Notes under the pieces: generated by a model
What the model was told of the DNA's origin: nothing
The model's database searches: none
Seen by the model: only the letters and a program-made list of their open reading frames with translations
Shown: positions 34,127 through 46,206 of the stretch, piece after piece
Layout of the letters: each line of letters opens with the position of its first letter
Position numbering within the stretch: the stretch's first letter is position 1
Translations under genes and position numbers: made by a program
From: Klebsormidium nitens
Lineage: Eukaryota; Streptophyta; Klebsormidiophyceae; Klebsormidiales; Klebsormidiaceae
NCBI GenBank assembly: GCA_000708835.1
Contig: DF236957.1
Location: 372,001 to 436,000, forward strand
Length of the DNA stretch: 64,000 nt
Reading direction: 5' to 3'

Positions 34127-37100
34127 TCATCGGAATTGACCAAACTGGTTGTTGTAGCCGCCCATCTGGGGGTTAGCGCCGAAGCCTCCTGGGGCGCCGA
34201 AACCAGGTTGGGGAGCGGCACCAAACCCTGCTTGGGGTGCCCCAAACCCTGCCTGCGGGGCTCCAAACCCTCCCGGGCCACCAAACCCTGGTTGAGGGCC
34301 GCCAAACCCTACTCCGGGCGCAGGCGCAAAACCTGGCTGGGGACCACCCATGCCTGAATTGGAGCAACAAAATTCCCATGAGAGAAGGTTATTCCTGAGA
34401 CAAGTTCTCTTTCTGAGGGAGCAAAACAAAACAAAATAGACCCTGTTTCGGAATAAGGCAAAGGACGTATCACGGTCACGGTGTCCGCTTGGACGGTCGT
34501 GGAAGAAGAAAAGGAGTGCACGCACGCAGTCCCGTCAGGATGCACCGCACTCAACCACGGGAATCCCACCTCGTTGGCGCCCTAGAACGATTTCATGTCT
34601 CGATTCAGAACCAACGCACGTCACCTTAACACCATACAGCCGACCCCCAACAGATCCAAACAAAAACTCCCACCTCCAAACCCGCCACGAAAACAGCCGA
34701 ACCCCAAAGAAAACAAATGTACTCACCTCCAAACCCGCCAAACGGAGCGGCAGGTGGCGCGATGCCGGCGGCACCCTGCAGCCCGAGGCCGCTGCCGCCG
34801 CCCATGGCCCGGCCCATCCCGGTGGGGGTGCTCGTCTCGGCCTTCTTGGGTTCCGGCATAAACGAGGATCCGTCCAGCTGGCCGACGATGCCCAGGTGCG
34901 CCAGGTTGCTCTGGGCGCCTGCAAACCGTGGGTTAAAGCTGGGTTAGGGGACTGGTTGACAAGGAAATGTTTGAGTTGATTGCTTGATGGGGTTTAGGCT
35001 CGCTTAGACCGGTTCGGCTGTGCGCTGCATGAAGCTATGCAGAGATCTCGGTTACACAAAGCTTTGGAAACAGTGAGTTGCGGTGGTTCTCTGAACGTTT
35101 GGCCCCCGGCTTGAGCACATGGCCCGGACACTTCATTTAAGCCCAACCAGATTGCCAGTTTGAACTGCTCTAGTTAGGTTGTTTGTAACAGCTTCTGCTT
35201 TGACCTGCCCAGAACGCTTGAAAACAAGATGCGGGTTTCCGGTCGACTTAAGCGTGAGTGGACCAATGCCTTCAAACGCAGTACGCAGATAAACGAGTCC
35301 TGCGCCTTTCGCCGAAGGGCACAAGCTTCATGTTTCAGGAGCTCCAGCCCCCCTCTGGCAGTGGCAGCCTCTTTCCACGCTGCAACTTCAAGGGAGGCGT
35401 TGCATTCTGAATCCTTCTGGCCCTTGGCAGGCCCTGGGCATGTATTTCCTCGGAAAAAGCTAAAATAAGAACATTTGCTTGGTATAGTCAGTAAATCGGG
35501 TGTTTTACCCTTCAAGCAGATTGCGGCTGCTGCTGCAGGCGAATTTGCCAGCGGACCGGCAAATATCAAAATTACCTTTCAAGCTTTGCGCGTGTATATT
35601 CTGAAAGATGCTTCAAACGCAGTACGCAGATATCTTTATCCGAAAGGCAACACGCTCTGGTGTCAACCAGTTTCCCAGCATCTGATCGTCCAACTCGAAC
35701 CACACCAAACTTCCAAATGTGAAGACCGGCAAACGGCTTCAATTCAGCGCCAGCACGAGCCGCGAACACCCTCTAATCGCATTTCAATCAAGGGCTGCAG
35801 AGTACGACGAGATCGGCTCTTCGGAGCAAGTCCTGAGCAGCAACTGCGTCGTTTTCGACGCATCCAGGGATCCTTACTTGGCTTCAGGTTGAGGTCCACG
35901 ATGCCCGTGCTGAGGGTATCTGCCCAGAGCTTAGAGCTCGGCTGCGAAGTGCTGGGCTTGTTCTGGGAGGAGAGCGGAGCAGGCGCCTGGTTGGTTTGCG
36001 TAGCGGGGGCCGGCTTGCTGACGGGTGCAGGGGCCGGCGCCGACCCGAAAGATCCAAAGCCGTCATCGCCTGCGTATACAATGACATTTGGCTGTCAGAT
36101 GAGCGTTCGATTTCGAGCAGAAGCTGGCCTCTCGGAAGATTTCTTCTAGCTGACCGAGATAGAAGGGCAATGAAGCACAACGGAATATGGTAGCACGCAG
36201 GCTGTGAAAAAGGGCGTCTACGCAACGTCATCACTTGGCCACTTTTAGCAGGGCCCGGTGCTCGGGGCACAAATTCGATACCGGCTTGTGGGCGACAGGA
36301 TAGTGGAAAGCCCTGCTTCGATGTCGCTATGTGACGTCAGGCGTTCCGGTTCCCAGGACGCCCACTTTACACTTCAAGGTAGACTAATTTCGCAAAGGGA
36401 ACTCCAGACGTAGAAGGTCCAGACATAGGAACCTTGATACAGAGAAGGTTCTGAAGGGGTCTAAAGACAATTAGGCGAAGGAAACCGTTGACGAAGTATT
36501 ACAGTCCACACACGACGGCGACAGCCCCCGTGTAAAGAGCAGCATACACGGCTTGTGGAGAGACCCAGATTGACTTGAGAGACAGCACGGTTGTCCACAC
36601 GCAACCAGCTGGAAAGTGAAAGATTAGCTGAAGGTTTCGCTTCAAAAGAAGACGCCTCCGCCAACCAAAGTAAGCGTGCAAGAAGAACTCACCGAAAGCA
36701 TCAAACCCTCCTGCCGCGGGAGCCGGCTTCTGCGGCGCCTGGACCCCGAACCCGTTGCTCGGCGGCGCCTGAATCCCGAAGCCGTTGCTCGACGGCGCAC
36801 CAAAAGCATCGAAACCTGTGGGGGCCGCTTGCTTCGGGGCCGGGACCGATGCGAAGTCTCCGAATGCGTCGTGAGCGGGGGCAGCCGGGGCAGGGGCTCC
36901 GAAGAAGTCGTTCGTTGCTTGAGTGGCGGGCGCGTTGAAGCCACCTCCGAAAAAGTCCTAGAATAGGGTGGAGACGAGTTTAGGGGGTTGGCTAGGGCGG
37001 AGGGATAATGCGTCTGGAGCCACGAATCGAGCCGTGTGTGTAGAATCGACGCATGTCGTTCTGGACTGTAGAGGCAAGAAGCAAAGGGAGGTGAAAGGCA

Positions 37101-40100
37101 GCGGGCGGCTCGGAAAGGTCTTCAGTTTCGGTGGACCATGTAGCATACGTAGGGCCTCGACCACGATCCCCAGCAGCGTCTCATAAGCAGCAGTTGTACT
37201 TATGAGAAGTTTGCGCAAGACTCGAAACACGACAGGGGCGCCCAAGTCACAGGTACCTCGTCCATTTCTGAGCAAGCTGGGTCAAGGTCTGATTCTCAAC
37301 CAGAGCTACACAGAAGGCGTTATGAGCCGTCTTAAAGCCCTAAAACAACGAGTGTGAAGCAACTTTAAGAATGTAAGTATTGCACGCTTACCTGAGCCGG
37401 TGCAGCAGCAGGGGCGGCGGGCGCAGGGGCCGCCACTGGAGCCGACTGGAACGACACGTCTCCGAACAGGTCCTCCACACCGGCGGACTTGCTGGCTGGT
37501 GCAGCAGTGGAGGCACCGAAAAAGTCCATCTGGGCAGCTGCAAGAAGACGGAAGAAGAGTTTAGCAGCTGTGAAAATTTCGAAAAGGCTTTGGGTCCCGT
37601 TGGCAGGCTGGGTAAAACGGCTTTTATTATGGAGTGGTGCAGGGATTAAAAGATAGGGGTGCGATGGTGCTATTGTAGGGCGAGTGTGCGAGCAGTTCCT
37701 GGATTAGTAGGGGCGCCTGGGCTTCCTCCCCTTGTCACAGATTAGTAATCTGCTGTAGGCAACATAATCAGTCCTCTTTGAAGCTGCTGATACACTGCAT
37801 AAAACGGAGACGCCAAGTGAAGCTTTCCAGTCTTCCATCAGGGCCTCGCGAGCAGCCACGTATCTTCCCAACATCCCACCGACGAACTGTGAAACAACAA
37901 CCAACACAATGTTCAGAAGCATTTTGTGATTGCAATATGTTCACAGCTTGGCAAGCTCGAAAGACAGTGAGTCAATCTCCTGAAGAAATCACGCACCTGC
38001 GGGTGGAGCTGCCTTGAACTCTGCGCCCCTCGGGTCGAACTCATCGAACCCTCCCGCCTCTTGCTGGTTGAACTGAGCTCCCGCTGAGCCGCTCCCAGGC
38101 TTCCCTACGGAAGTGGGGGGCGTGGCACGGCCGCTGCGATTGGCAGCCCTGCTGACGGCGGCCGCCAATGATGACGAGTCCCTGAACAAAAAGGGGCAGA
38201 ACTTACTAAAAACAAACTCGAAGTTGATTGAAAATATTTGCGTCCTCCGCTGCCTCGTCTGTGCTCATCTTCTTTCCGCCTCAGCAGACAATCGTGGACA
38301 ATGATTGCAAAGCTTCCATTCGTGGAAAGATATTTGATACAGCCGCATTCGACGCTAATCTCGGGAGAAGAGGGGCAGAAGAGAGCTCATTGGGCTTGTC
38401 ACTGGAACCCAATTGTATCAATGTAGTTGGACAAACCAGGATTGCCAACCTTCAGCTGATTAACCAACGTCTCACAGAAAGGCACTATGTTGGCAGTGGC
38501 TTCGCAGGTTTAGAGGCTAGCAGGGCAGACGTGATTTGAGACTAATAAGCAGACAAGGAGCACTCACTTTTTGTGGTCGTCGTTGTCATTTCCGTAGTAC
38601 GTCTCCTCGTAGCTTGGCGGGGCTGCCATCCGGCCGCGCGCCTCCTTGCGCTCCGATCTGGCGTCCTGGTGCTGGCCGCCCGATTTGCTCGACGAGCCCC
38701 TGCAACGATCGACAGGTTATACCTAGTAGTTAGAAAAAGATGGTTTTCCATGAGCTTCTCGCAAAGGCCCTGTCGTGAAGTTGATGCAAATTGCTAGAAG
38801 TTTGTTTTCCCAAACAGGCAGAGAAAGTGGTCTTCAAAATAGGGGCATCGCGATGCAGATGCAGTCACCCTGATACCAAAAAGGGCTTAATGAGCTACTT
38901 CGACGTTTCTTTTGAAAACCAGTTTGTCGTTCTGAAGCAGTCAGGCTGAAGGCAACCTTTTGTGATGAGAGGACTTGCTCAAAATCGTTTCCTGGCTGCT
39001 CAGATTACTTTCTCAGCTGACTTGCAGACAAACTGAGCACCAATACTTATGTGACGCAAGATAGTACTCTGAGCTGACCGTTAACCAACTAGCCAACCAA
39101 AGTGCTGAAAGAAACACCTTGAGATCAGCGGACGATGTGACCAGCAATGAATGTGACTCTTGACAAGTAGAGCCATGTGGGGTGGCTCGCAGTAGCAAAC
39201 CTCACCTGACATCAAAGTCGTCATCATAGTCGCCCTTGCTCCCTCCTTCGTAACCAGAGTACTTGTCTTTCTCTTCCCTGTCGTACTTGTCGTCGCCGTA
39301 CTTATCTTCCCTCGCGCCGTACTTGTCGCCTCCTGACCGGCTGCTGTACTTGTCATCGCTGCCATAACCGCCATACTTGCTGCCCCCTCCATACTTGTCA
39401 TCATTTCCATAACCGCCATATTTGTCGTCACTCCCATGACCTCCGTACTTACCCCCGCTCCCACCATCGTATGAGCCTGGGGTGTGGATCGCCCCGGTCG
39501 AGGAGACCCCACGATACCTGGGCCGATAAAGCTCAACGTGTGAGCGGGTGCCGTACGATACATCAGGCTGTCTCTGCGCTTCTTGCTTGAGGAGAGAACT
39601 GACAGTAGTCCAAGGCAAAACTTGTAGTTGACGACATCGGGACAAAATGATTTCGTCCAGTGTGAAGATAGGTACAGCACCCACAATTCTGCAGGATACT
39701 ATCGGGTGCAACACCTACATGAAAAGACATCTCTCACAATAGCAGTGTCTTCGAGTCATTGCTGTCAAGTGAGATCGTTGATCTACTCACTTGTCCCGGT
39801 TCTTCTGGGCCTTGTCACGCACCTCCCTGATCTTCTCCTTGTCATTGACCAGGGCAATGACTGTCTGGGCCTTCTTGCGCACATTGATGCCCTGATCTTT
39901 TCCATTCGGCTCAACAAACTGGAAGTCAACAAGAGTCTGCAGAAAAGCAGCTGCAGATCAGCGAGCGTGCACCTAGCGACTGGTAGGACTAGGACTGCCT
40001 CTTTATCCCTGACTTTGCTCCCGGTCAATCTAAGCACATGTGCCGATGATCCGAGATCGCAGATTCAGTCAAGCAATAGTTTAGAGGCATGAGTCAGCAC

Positions 40101-41042
40101 CTAGTTTGCATTCCATATGCTGGCCCCTTTGTTTCTCAAGCCCAGCAACATGGTTATCAAGGTCAAAAGACAACAACGCCAACCAGTACTCACTGTAGTC
40201 TCTTCTTGAAGATGGAACACTAGCTGATAAAGGGACTTTGCGTGAAAGGGAGGATTCTTGCTCCTCCGGTTTTGGGCAGAGAACCCCTTCTCTACCCACT
40301 CACCTGAATTTGATACTGATGCTCCCGAAGCTCGTCAATAACTCTCTCCGTCCCCTGCGCCACTAGAAACTCCAACACGGTGAGGGACTTGTAAACGTGC
40401 CGCCAGTCTTTGCCTGTGTCGTTCAACCGCTTCCACAGGATGCTCATGATGAGTTGGTAGTCATTGAAGTTTCTCGTCGCCGAGGCAATGTCCGACATGA
40501 GTGTACCATGAGGACCCCATGGCTCATTGCTTGTGGCCTCCAAAACCTGCATGGCCAAAGGTGCATGGATTGAGATTGGCACGGATCGCCTTGCAGCAAA
40601 AAGCAGACCGCCAGGACTTGCAACTTCCTGAGATGCAAGAAGAAGCATAGAGTGGGCCTTCCAAATCCTTGCATGACTCACAACAGCGGAAGGCAACACG
40701 TCTCTGCCGGGTACTCCTGAACTGCTCATTAGCATTTTAGGGTTCAAGGAGAAAGAGTCCCGCTCTGCAAGAATTGCTGAGCCCCCTGCAGGTTGCGTTA
40801 CTAGGGCTTACCTTCTGCTCAATTTCAGGCAATTTGAGAATCTTCTTGTTGACTTCCCTCTTCCTGCAACCGGAGAAAGACATATGAGGGCTTCGGCTGG
40901 AAATTGGCAGCAAAGGTAAGCCCCAATGAATCTTGCTGGATCAGATCTGTGCATTGAGAACCGAATGCAGGACCAATCTGCGTGAAACTTACACTTGACG
41001 CACTGTCTGGTCGACCAACTTGCTGATGTTTAACATAGACAT
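34127..41042 (-). CDS. Epsin-like clathrin adaptor (ENTH domain)
   Basis: Twelve exons in gene order: 40993..41042, 40812..40863, 40304..40546, 39791..39936, 39206..39517, 38568..38699, 37997..38181, 37392..37537, 36693..36957, 35878..36069, 34727..34918, 34127..34353. All phases agree; the product has 713 residues. Residues about 16-146 are a full ENTH domain: [62 protein letters not shown] domains bind phosphoinositides and bend membranes at coated vesicles. A long low-complexity tail follows: about 14 KYGG/DDKYGG-type units, a [10 protein letters not shown] motif, DFFG and FGDF motifs suited to adaptor or clathrin binding, the plant-epsin element [28 protein letters not shown], and a PGFG/AGFGAP-rich end with [11 protein letters not shown]. 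It should act in Golgi/endosome or plasma-membrane trafficking. No ubiquitin-interaction motif was recognised. Confidence 0.93.
35271..35632. repeat. 21-bp exact direct repeat in epsin intron 10
   Basis: An identical 21-base block beginning TTCAAACGCAGTACG lies at 35271..35291 and 35612..35632, 341 bases apart, with weaker similarity after it (CCTTTCGCCGAAGG against CCGAAAGG). Both are between exons 10 and 11. They do not match an exon edge. Confidence 0.7.
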
Positions 41043-42027
41043 GGTGCCCCGTCTTCTTGCACAGCCTCGATCGGCGTCCTCTGTGCTCTGGGCCTTGGGC
41101 CCTAATTGATCCTCTTCGCGATCAGCGCACAATCCTTACACAGGCACTTCAATCCAGGGTTCCACACCTCTGAGGCTGCAATGGGCACAGAAACCGTGCA
41201 AATGAGAGCAATCTGTCTACTGCGGCGCCCTGAAACAGCCTGCGTGCTCTGTGACTGTCTACCACCAATCGGCCTTCGACAGAGATCGTTTGGTCAGCAG
41301 TCAGCGCCGCCCTGCACCTTGACCCTGGATGAGAGGTGGTCAACGTAGACTCAAGAACATGATGATGAAGTTGGACAGCGGAGAGACTCGACGCTGCGTG
41401 GGTAAACCGCTGCCCTGAAGATCTAGTACAGGTATTTACGTCAGATTTTAGTGAGCCAATCAGAGGTCCTCCCCTCCGTCCGATTTGTAATACCGGTAAC
41501 TCTCGTGTGACCTAACGGGCGTGTGACCTAAGATACAGTTTACCCGGGCACTTCAAACTAAAACACCTAACCCAAATAATCACCCGCTCCGCACCCCAAC
41601 CCACCCTAACCACCATACCAACCCCACCCGTCCCCCGGGTGCCTATCTTAGGTCACACGGCTCTTAGGTCACACGAGAGTTATCGAAGTCGATTTGTAGA
41701 CTTCTGCCTTCCATACCGTCAGATTGAAACTGCACTCACGATGACACCGTTAGAACTGCACGTCCGATCGTCCCAAGGATGAGCCTTTCCTGGCGGCCTA
41801 ATCTCAAATCTGAGGGTGGCTCTTCACCGATCAGACGGTTTGCGAGTGGTGTGCGACAGGCAAGCTGCGCAGTCCTCGGCAAACGCGCCGCAGCCTCGCA
41901 GGGGAGTGGAAACAGGTGGAGCTGGCGGGCCGGTGGCAGCGACTTTCGCTGGCACCCTTGCTGCTCTGAATGATAGCGTTGTCAGTACATTCATTTCCTA
42001 CCATCTATCGGAGGGGTGAAAGCCAGG
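41043..42027. other. Divergent promoter region, epsin / bS6-type ribosomal protein
   Basis: Less than 1 kb between two start codons on opposite strands. It must hold both 5' UTRs and promoters and contains a TA-flanked MITE (next entry). No coding sequence was supported. Confidence 0.6.
41499..41680. mobile_element. TA-flanked MITE with long terminal inverted repeats
   Basis: ACTCTCGTGTGACCTAA at the left end is inverted perfectly at the right end. The inverted repeats run about 36 bases with a few mismatches; each contains the submotif CGTGTGACCTAA twice. TA dinucleotides border both ends (41497-41498 and 41681-41682), the target-site pattern of Tc1/mariner-like elements. The 182-bp element has no coding capacity, so it is non-autonomous. 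Its middle is C/A-rich (ACCCCAACCCACCCTAACC). Confidence 0.85.
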
Positions 42028-43671
42028 ATGCCGCTGTATGATGTCATTTGCCTTTTCAAGGCAGCTGCGGCGAGAAAAGATGTTGTCGAGATAATGGCGT
42101 CAGTTGGAAGGCGTGTCTATGCAAGGAACGGAGTTGTGACGAACGTCACTAGCTATGGAGTGCAGCCACTTGGTTACCAGATAAAGAGGCAGGGCACGCG
42201 CTTTGATGAGGTGAGACTCTGTATCTGCTTTCAGGGAGAGCTCCAGTGCCCGGAGTGTGGCGCTCTCAGGGCTCACATCCTTCTGCCAGTTTTTCAAAAG
42301 GAGTGGTAGGAAAGAACAAAAAAAAAAATACAGTGGAAAACATTACTAATGCAGCAGGGAAGTTTGCTGGCGTCTCCATGGCTCACAATAGGGCAGGAGT
42401 TCAAAACGCGCATACCAACGAAGGGCAGCTTGCTGAGAAGGGAGTGGTTCTCTGGCAAACGAAAAGGCTCTGGCATTCTGTATGCATGAGGAATTGGTGG
42501 TGGCAACTTGATTCGTAAATCAAAAGCATCAAGCTCGGAGTTTTGCATTTCATGTCCAAAGATTGTTTCTCAGACCCGCTCCTGGGAGATTGTGTCCAAA
42601 GCTCGGTAGGGAGCTATAATGCTGTTTACCAATCTATCGCTTCCTAGGTTGGAGGTGGTGTAGCTGGATGGGCACGTAATTTATGTGGGGCAGGATGATC
42701 TTCTTAAGGCACACCATCTAATGAAATATCGGCCCTTCTTTGCACTCCCGCGCGAGAAGTCTCCTGTCCCTTTACGGGATTCTACAAGCTTGTTGTTAAA
42801 GCCCTATCCATGGTGGTGATTCTTGCTTTGTATCCAGGCTTGATTGCATCGTGCCGTGTTTCATTCATCTGCTGATGCGTAACTTTTAGTGGAACCATTT
42901 GAAGCTTGTTTTTGGCTTGTCTTTTGACAGCATGTTCGCATGGCCCTGTTGCAGAGGCCCCTCGGAATCTCGGATCGTAAGTGGGATTGTTTGTATCATT
43001 CATCAACTTAAAACGTTGGTTGTCAAGTTCCTGATCTTGTCGGTGTTGGAGTGGTAGGCAACAACCAGAAAATGTAGGGGGATTAACTGTACTTCTGATT
43101 TCAACCTTCACCTCCTCTCTCCAATTTGCAGGCCCAGCTGATGCAGATGACATTTATGGCGCCAACAGCAATGGTCAAAGAGCTGCACGTCCTGCAACAA
43201 GACGACCGCCTGCTGCGACACTCTGTCCTGAAGCACAAGCCGTTCTGGAAGGAGGAGGTCATCGACAACCAGTTGTGGTCGTACTTGGTCAACAAGAGTT
43301 CTGATGCTTGGGACGAGGCTCGCGAAGAGGAAATGGTGCCTGCTTCAACGAGCGAAGCAACGGAGGACTTCGAGGGCTTCGAGGACTTTGATCCTGACTA
43401 TGATCCGGAACTGGAGTTTGCTGCTGATGAGCTTGATGAGACTGACCTGGAGTCGGAGGAACCGGAAGCCAGTGGTGAATCTAACGACACAGTCCGACAT
43501 GCGTACAACGCGGAAGATCCGAGTGGGGAAACGCACGCAAGTGCATCTGATGACGACAAGCAAGGGGCTTATGAGGCGCTTTTGAAATGGAGAATGGATT
43601 TTAGAAATAGGCAGAGACGAAGAACACGGACTGCCGTTGACGAAGACGACGAAGATGGCAAGGATGCTTGA
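42028..43671 (+). CDS. Organellar ribosomal protein S6 (bS6 family) with an acidic C-terminal extension
   Basis: Two exons, 42028..42210 and 43132..43671, give 240 residues. The start MPLYDVICLFKAAAARKDVV, then VGRRVYARNGVVTNVTSYG, LGYQIKRQGTRF and, in exon 2, LMQMTFMAPTAMVKELHVLQ and DDRLLRHSVLKHK cover the whole bS6 fold (about 110 residues), close to plant mitochondrial S6-like proteins that also begin MPLYD. In bacteria bS6 binds the 30S platform with bS18. Residues about 125-240 are an unusual tail, very acidic (FEGFEDFDPDYDPELEF, DELDETDLESEEPEA) with a basic patch WRMDFRNRQRRRTRT before the end. No cleavable leader is evident, so organelle assignment rests on family. An in-frame GTG upstream was not used as start. 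It is convergent with QCR7. Confidence 0.88.
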
Positions 43672-43907
43672 AGAAGGCTTCCACTCTTTATATGCAAAAG
43701 TAAGTAACCCGATTTTCTCGTGATCGTCATGCATGGCAGTGGGTTTCTGTGGCTATGCATCATAAGCGTTTGCCTGGTATGAAGAAGGTTTTTGAGCATC
43801 TCCTCAAAATGAGGATGCAAATGCTGCCATGCTGGACTACAGTCACATATATAACCAGAATTAAATCAGATATGTTTCGTTTGGAATTGAACATGCAGAT
43901 CTGAGAT

Positions 43908-43927
43908 GGGTATACCTAGGTATACCC
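43908..43927. repeat. Perfect 20-bp palindrome
   Basis: GGGTATACCTAGGTATACCC reads identically on both strands. It lies 8 bases before the left arm of the 38-bp inverted repeat, so the two may belong to one element. Confidence 0.9.
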
Positions 43928-43935
43928 CGACATGC

Positions 43936-44032
43936 ACCATCTTAACCAATCAAACTCAGCTAGTGCGCTTGCATATGCATGTGAAAAATCAATTTGCAAG
44001 CGCACTAGCTGAGTTTGATTGGTTAAGATGGT
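43936..44032. repeat. Perfect 38-bp inverted repeat (foldback)
   Basis: Arm 43936..43973 (starting ACCATCTTAACCAATC) is perfectly inverted at 43995..44032, with a 21-base loop. Transcripts from either convergent neighbour that run past their ends would contain this stem. The perfect match means recent origin or selection on the structure. A foldback element or small-RNA precursor are both possible. Confidence 0.92.
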
Positions 44033-44555
44033 TTAATTTTTAAATTGCAGCCTTCGTCTCAGCGTGTTACATGTACATGGTCAGTTGTCGAGCGGTGCAT
44101 CATGGACTTGTATAGAAGCACACATATTATACTGAATACACGCGCGCGCATCGATCACAAGATAACCGAGACCCATGGCCTGATTAAGGATGTTTGTGAG
44201 TCCGCGATTGACACTTGCCCGTCTGCATAAGTAATCCGTTTCGAAGAACAAACTGAGTCCTCGGCTGAGGTCCACATGAAGGGTCAATCACAGCAGAAGC
44301 ATGTTGCACATTGTGATATTGGCTTAGCGAGACGGGCTGCAGACAACGAATAAATGGACCAGAGCAACAAAGAACGACACAATCAGACTAACCAACTAAG
44401 CTTTGGAGACCATACATTCGCGAAGTACTTGTTCTGATGACAATCTGTAGAACACTCGACTTTTGTGCCAGAGACCGCCAGGTATTAGATGCCTCACGAA
44501 TTCAACTGGTCATAGGGGATGACAAACGAGCAGATATACACAATGTACAGACAAC

Positions 44556-46206
44556 CTATGGTATTTGCCTGTTGTATGGCATGTCTGATCCAATCTCCGC
44601 TCGCTCGTCCCGTTCATCTTTGATCTGCAAGATTTGGAGAACGTGACCAGTAAGGCACCAAGTTAGAAAACGAAATTTGTACACAAGATAGGATGCTCTC
44701 TGTATGAATCTTCAGGTTACCAAAAACATGAGCACTTGCAAGAAGCAGAAGCCCTGAGCTAAGAAGTCAGTCCAAGATTCAATCAGGTATAGGGCAGATC
44801 CGTCACTCGCACTAAATGGTAGCCAGGAACCCAACTTAGCTGCACATTCAAACCCACTTAAGTCTGCATTCTGTGAGCTGGATGCCCCATGAAATGGCAT
44901 GAGTGGTGGATTGCTTTTAAGGTAAGCTTACCTCAGCCAACTGCTTTTGAATGTAGAATGCATACGGCGTTTGCTTTTCCTGCAGAAGCATGCACCTCAG
45001 GTTCAATCACCAAAATATCAATCTCTTGACAGTAAGAGTCAAGCTTTGTGACATGTGCACTTCCATAGCCTTTATCGAGCGCAGAAAGACTGTGCCATGG
45101 GCCTCTGCTGAATTGAATGTAGATGCTATCATGTTCCTTTGCCCCAGACCTTCTGCAGAAACGGCACACAATGTTCCTTTGCCCCAGACCTTCCCTAAAT
45201 TCTGCACACATTACCTGGACAGTAACTACCTCTCACCTTGCAAAGCCCCACAAATGAAAGCTAAAGTAGTCGCCTTGCTCTTCACAATTGAGCACCAAAA
45301 CCAGCATGGTCTGCCTTACAAGAAAATTTCCCAAGAGTTCCTACCTGGAGCTCTTTGGACAGGTAGTTATGCTTCATTGAAAGGTCAATGGCCCGCTTCA
45401 ACCGCTGGTTACGAGCATCCGTCTCTTCCCGGGGCAGCCTTTTGAGGGCCTCCTTGACATCCAAGTCATAAAGGTCGTCGTACAGGTCATCGTACCTCAA
45501 CCCTGCAGGAAAGGTGGACATGATCAGGCGGTGATTGAAATATGTGCAGCGCAAGCTGATCTAATCGCAAATCAAAGCTGCCAATGTCTGAGAAGGACAA
45601 CGCCATACTTAAGTGTAGGCGAGAGCTCATAACCATCAAGGCTCCACTTGAGCACTAACCAAAAGGCACAAAGTAGACAAGATGGTCACAGATAACGTGG
45701 CATAGCATACTCTAAGACGCCATACCTACCACAAATATCCTTCAAGCTGGAAAACACGCAACACTTTTCAAACAAGCCAGATTTACAAGAGCAGACAACT
45801 ACATTAGGGGGACACACTTTTGCGAATAAGTGCAAATGTAATTTCTCAAATCTCCCTACTCTCTGCTTTATCAGCACCATGATTGTACGGCAAAAGCTCG
45901 AATGGTCCAGCACAACAATGACGAGCGCTTAGGTGGACAGATCATAAATGCAAGTGGCTCTCAACGAAGAATCTGCTGAGTTCTCCACATTTACTGTGCA
46001 TCTTAATGCTGCAACCTCACGCCGCATTCTGTTGTGTAAATCTGTTCACGCTGGTGTGAATACAGATCCATACAACATCAACAGACTAATCCCGTACCGT
46101 ATTTTTTCAGCGCCTTTCCAACGGCCGCCTGATACCTTGTTACCGCCCACAACCAGGCAGGTTCTGTGAGCTTGGCAAAAAACTTGGAAACTCCGGTCAT
46201 GGCCAT
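44556..46206 (-). CDS. QCR7: Cytochrome bc1 complex subunit QCR7 (14 kDa)
   Basis: Four exons in gene order, 46098..46206, 45345..45502, 44932..44979 and 44556..44624, join in phase to give 127 residues, close to the plant protein's about 122. It starts MAMTGVSKFFAKLTEPAW. LRYDDLYDDLYDLDVKEALK, RLPREETDARNQRLKRAIDL and SMKHNYL form the strongly conserved core. QTPYAFYIQKQLAE and IKDERDERAEIGSDMPYNRQ match the C-terminal helix and tail. QCR7 sits on the matrix side of mitochondrial complex III, contacting cytochrome b. As in relatives, there is no cleavable presequence. The gene is convergent with bS6 and divergent from the Rieske oxygenase, with 588 bases between start codons. An internal ATG at codon 3 is an alternative start. 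Confidence 0.95.
45131..45193. repeat. 23-bp direct repeat, 40 bases apart
   Basis: A 23-base block beginning ATGTTCCTTTGCCCCAG occurs at 45131 and 45171 in QCR7 intron 2. The first copy is followed by TGCAG. Neither matches an exon. Confidence 0.8.

Larger units (their letters stand above)
43672..44555. other. Convergent intergenic region with palindrome and foldback
   Basis: Between the stops of bS6 and QCR7. It holds a 20-bp palindrome and a 38-bp perfect inverted repeat (separate entries); otherwise no gene was seen. Confidence 0.65.
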
